DNA of 40,769 nt, from contig JAPZAP010000061.1 in assembly GCA_027460585.1 (NCBI GenBank), forward strand, positions 1 through 40,769. Reading direction: 5' to 3'. Below the pieces are notes generated by a model. That model did no database searches. It was not told the origin of the DNA and saw only the letters and a list, made by a program, of their open reading frames with translations. The translations under genes were made by a program, and so were the position numbers. Below are positions 40,696-40,769 of this stretch, piece after piece. The first letter of the stretch is position 1. Each line of letters begins with the position of its first letter. The stretch comes from Candidatus Methanoperedens sp. Lineage in GTDB: Archaea; Halobacteriota; Methanosarcinia; Methanosarcinales; Methanoperedenaceae.

Positions 40696-40769
40696 ATGGT
40701 TCGACCCCGTGGTGAAATCAAAGTTGTATGCCAGAATGAGAAATGCAAATACTATCTCAAAGAAGAAGA
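40696..40769 (+). CDS. start of a probable transposase zinc ribbon (partial)
   Basis: ATG 40696 opens a frame that runs off the window edge. The 24 residues MVRPRGEIKVVCQNEKCKYY and KEE show the first CxxxxC half of a zinc ribbon. From memory this opening is like that of IS1-type and related transposases of Methanosarcinales. Only the beginning is visible, so the call is provisional. Confidence 0.4.
   Translation, partial: MVRPRGEIKVVCQNEKCKYYLKEE

Overview
The window looks like a piece of an AT-rich archaeal chromosome of the Methanosarcinales type, most likely a Candidatus Methanoperedens-like (ANME-2d) methanotroph or a close relative. Archaeal markers are class I HMG-CoA reductase, a fibrillarin-like methyltransferase, a core MetE-type methionine synthase, CbiD/CbiE of anaerobic cobalamin synthesis, Thi4 and archaeal-style small winged-helix regulators. 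A five-heme cytochrome next to FrhB-like and ferredoxin genes points to cytochrome-based respiration. The genus is inferred from gene content; no rRNA or marker phylogeny is available here.

Region 1 (1-5.1 kb): a GC-rich tail of an MBL-fold hydrolase cut by the window edge, a stand-alone PAS protein, a receiver-only response regulator, a small Cys protein, then an M50 site-2 protease with CBS domains directly followed by a TraB-family membrane protein. Region 2 (5.2-10.0 kb): accessory genes of bacterial flavour (two VOC proteins, an N-terminally truncated AHSA1 gene, a DHFR-family gene with an in-frame stop, a YCII protein), an MBL-rhodanese fusion and two small metal-binding proteins. Region 3 (10.2-14.0 kb): a minus-strand redox cluster made of a membrane protein, 2[4Fe-4S] ferredoxin, FrhB-like subunit and pentaheme cytochrome. 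Region 4 (14.1-18.0 kb): an HTH-RDD membrane regulator preceded by three 44-bp repeats, Thi4 with a Cys at the likely sulfur-donor position, a regulator, and IlvE.

Region 5 (18.0-25.9 kb): an ECF metal transporter in the order MN-O-Q, preceded by a perfect GTGTTAC-N14-GTAACAC palindrome that matches the NikR operator, so it is probably a nickel importer. Its ATPase gene has two adjacent in-frame stops just before Walker A. Next come hmgA, a DsrE-like protein, a flippase-like membrane protein and the cbiD-cbiE-fibrillarin run. Region 6 (26.0-29.6 kb): flavodoxin, a 45-aa zinc protein, core MetE, and an AAA+ ATPase coupled to a small partner.

Region 7 (about 29.6-40.8 kb) is different: about 1.8 kb without genes, including roughly 480 bp of nested GC-rich hairpins, followed by a mostly minus-strand mobile element. 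One module (37.4 to 31.3 kb) is a chain of tightly coupled small genes, a ParB-like protein, small membrane proteins and a probable rolling-circle initiator of the filamentous-phage gpII type. The second module (40.6 to 38.2 kb) has membrane and surface proteins and a Zot-like packaging/assembly ATPase. Between them, on the opposite strand, is a membrane-anchored PD-(D/E)XK nuclease. A transposase-like zinc-ribbon ORF starts at the right edge. The best reading is an integrated archaeal filamentous (inovirus-like) or pleolipovirus-like element, which is the most novel part of the window.
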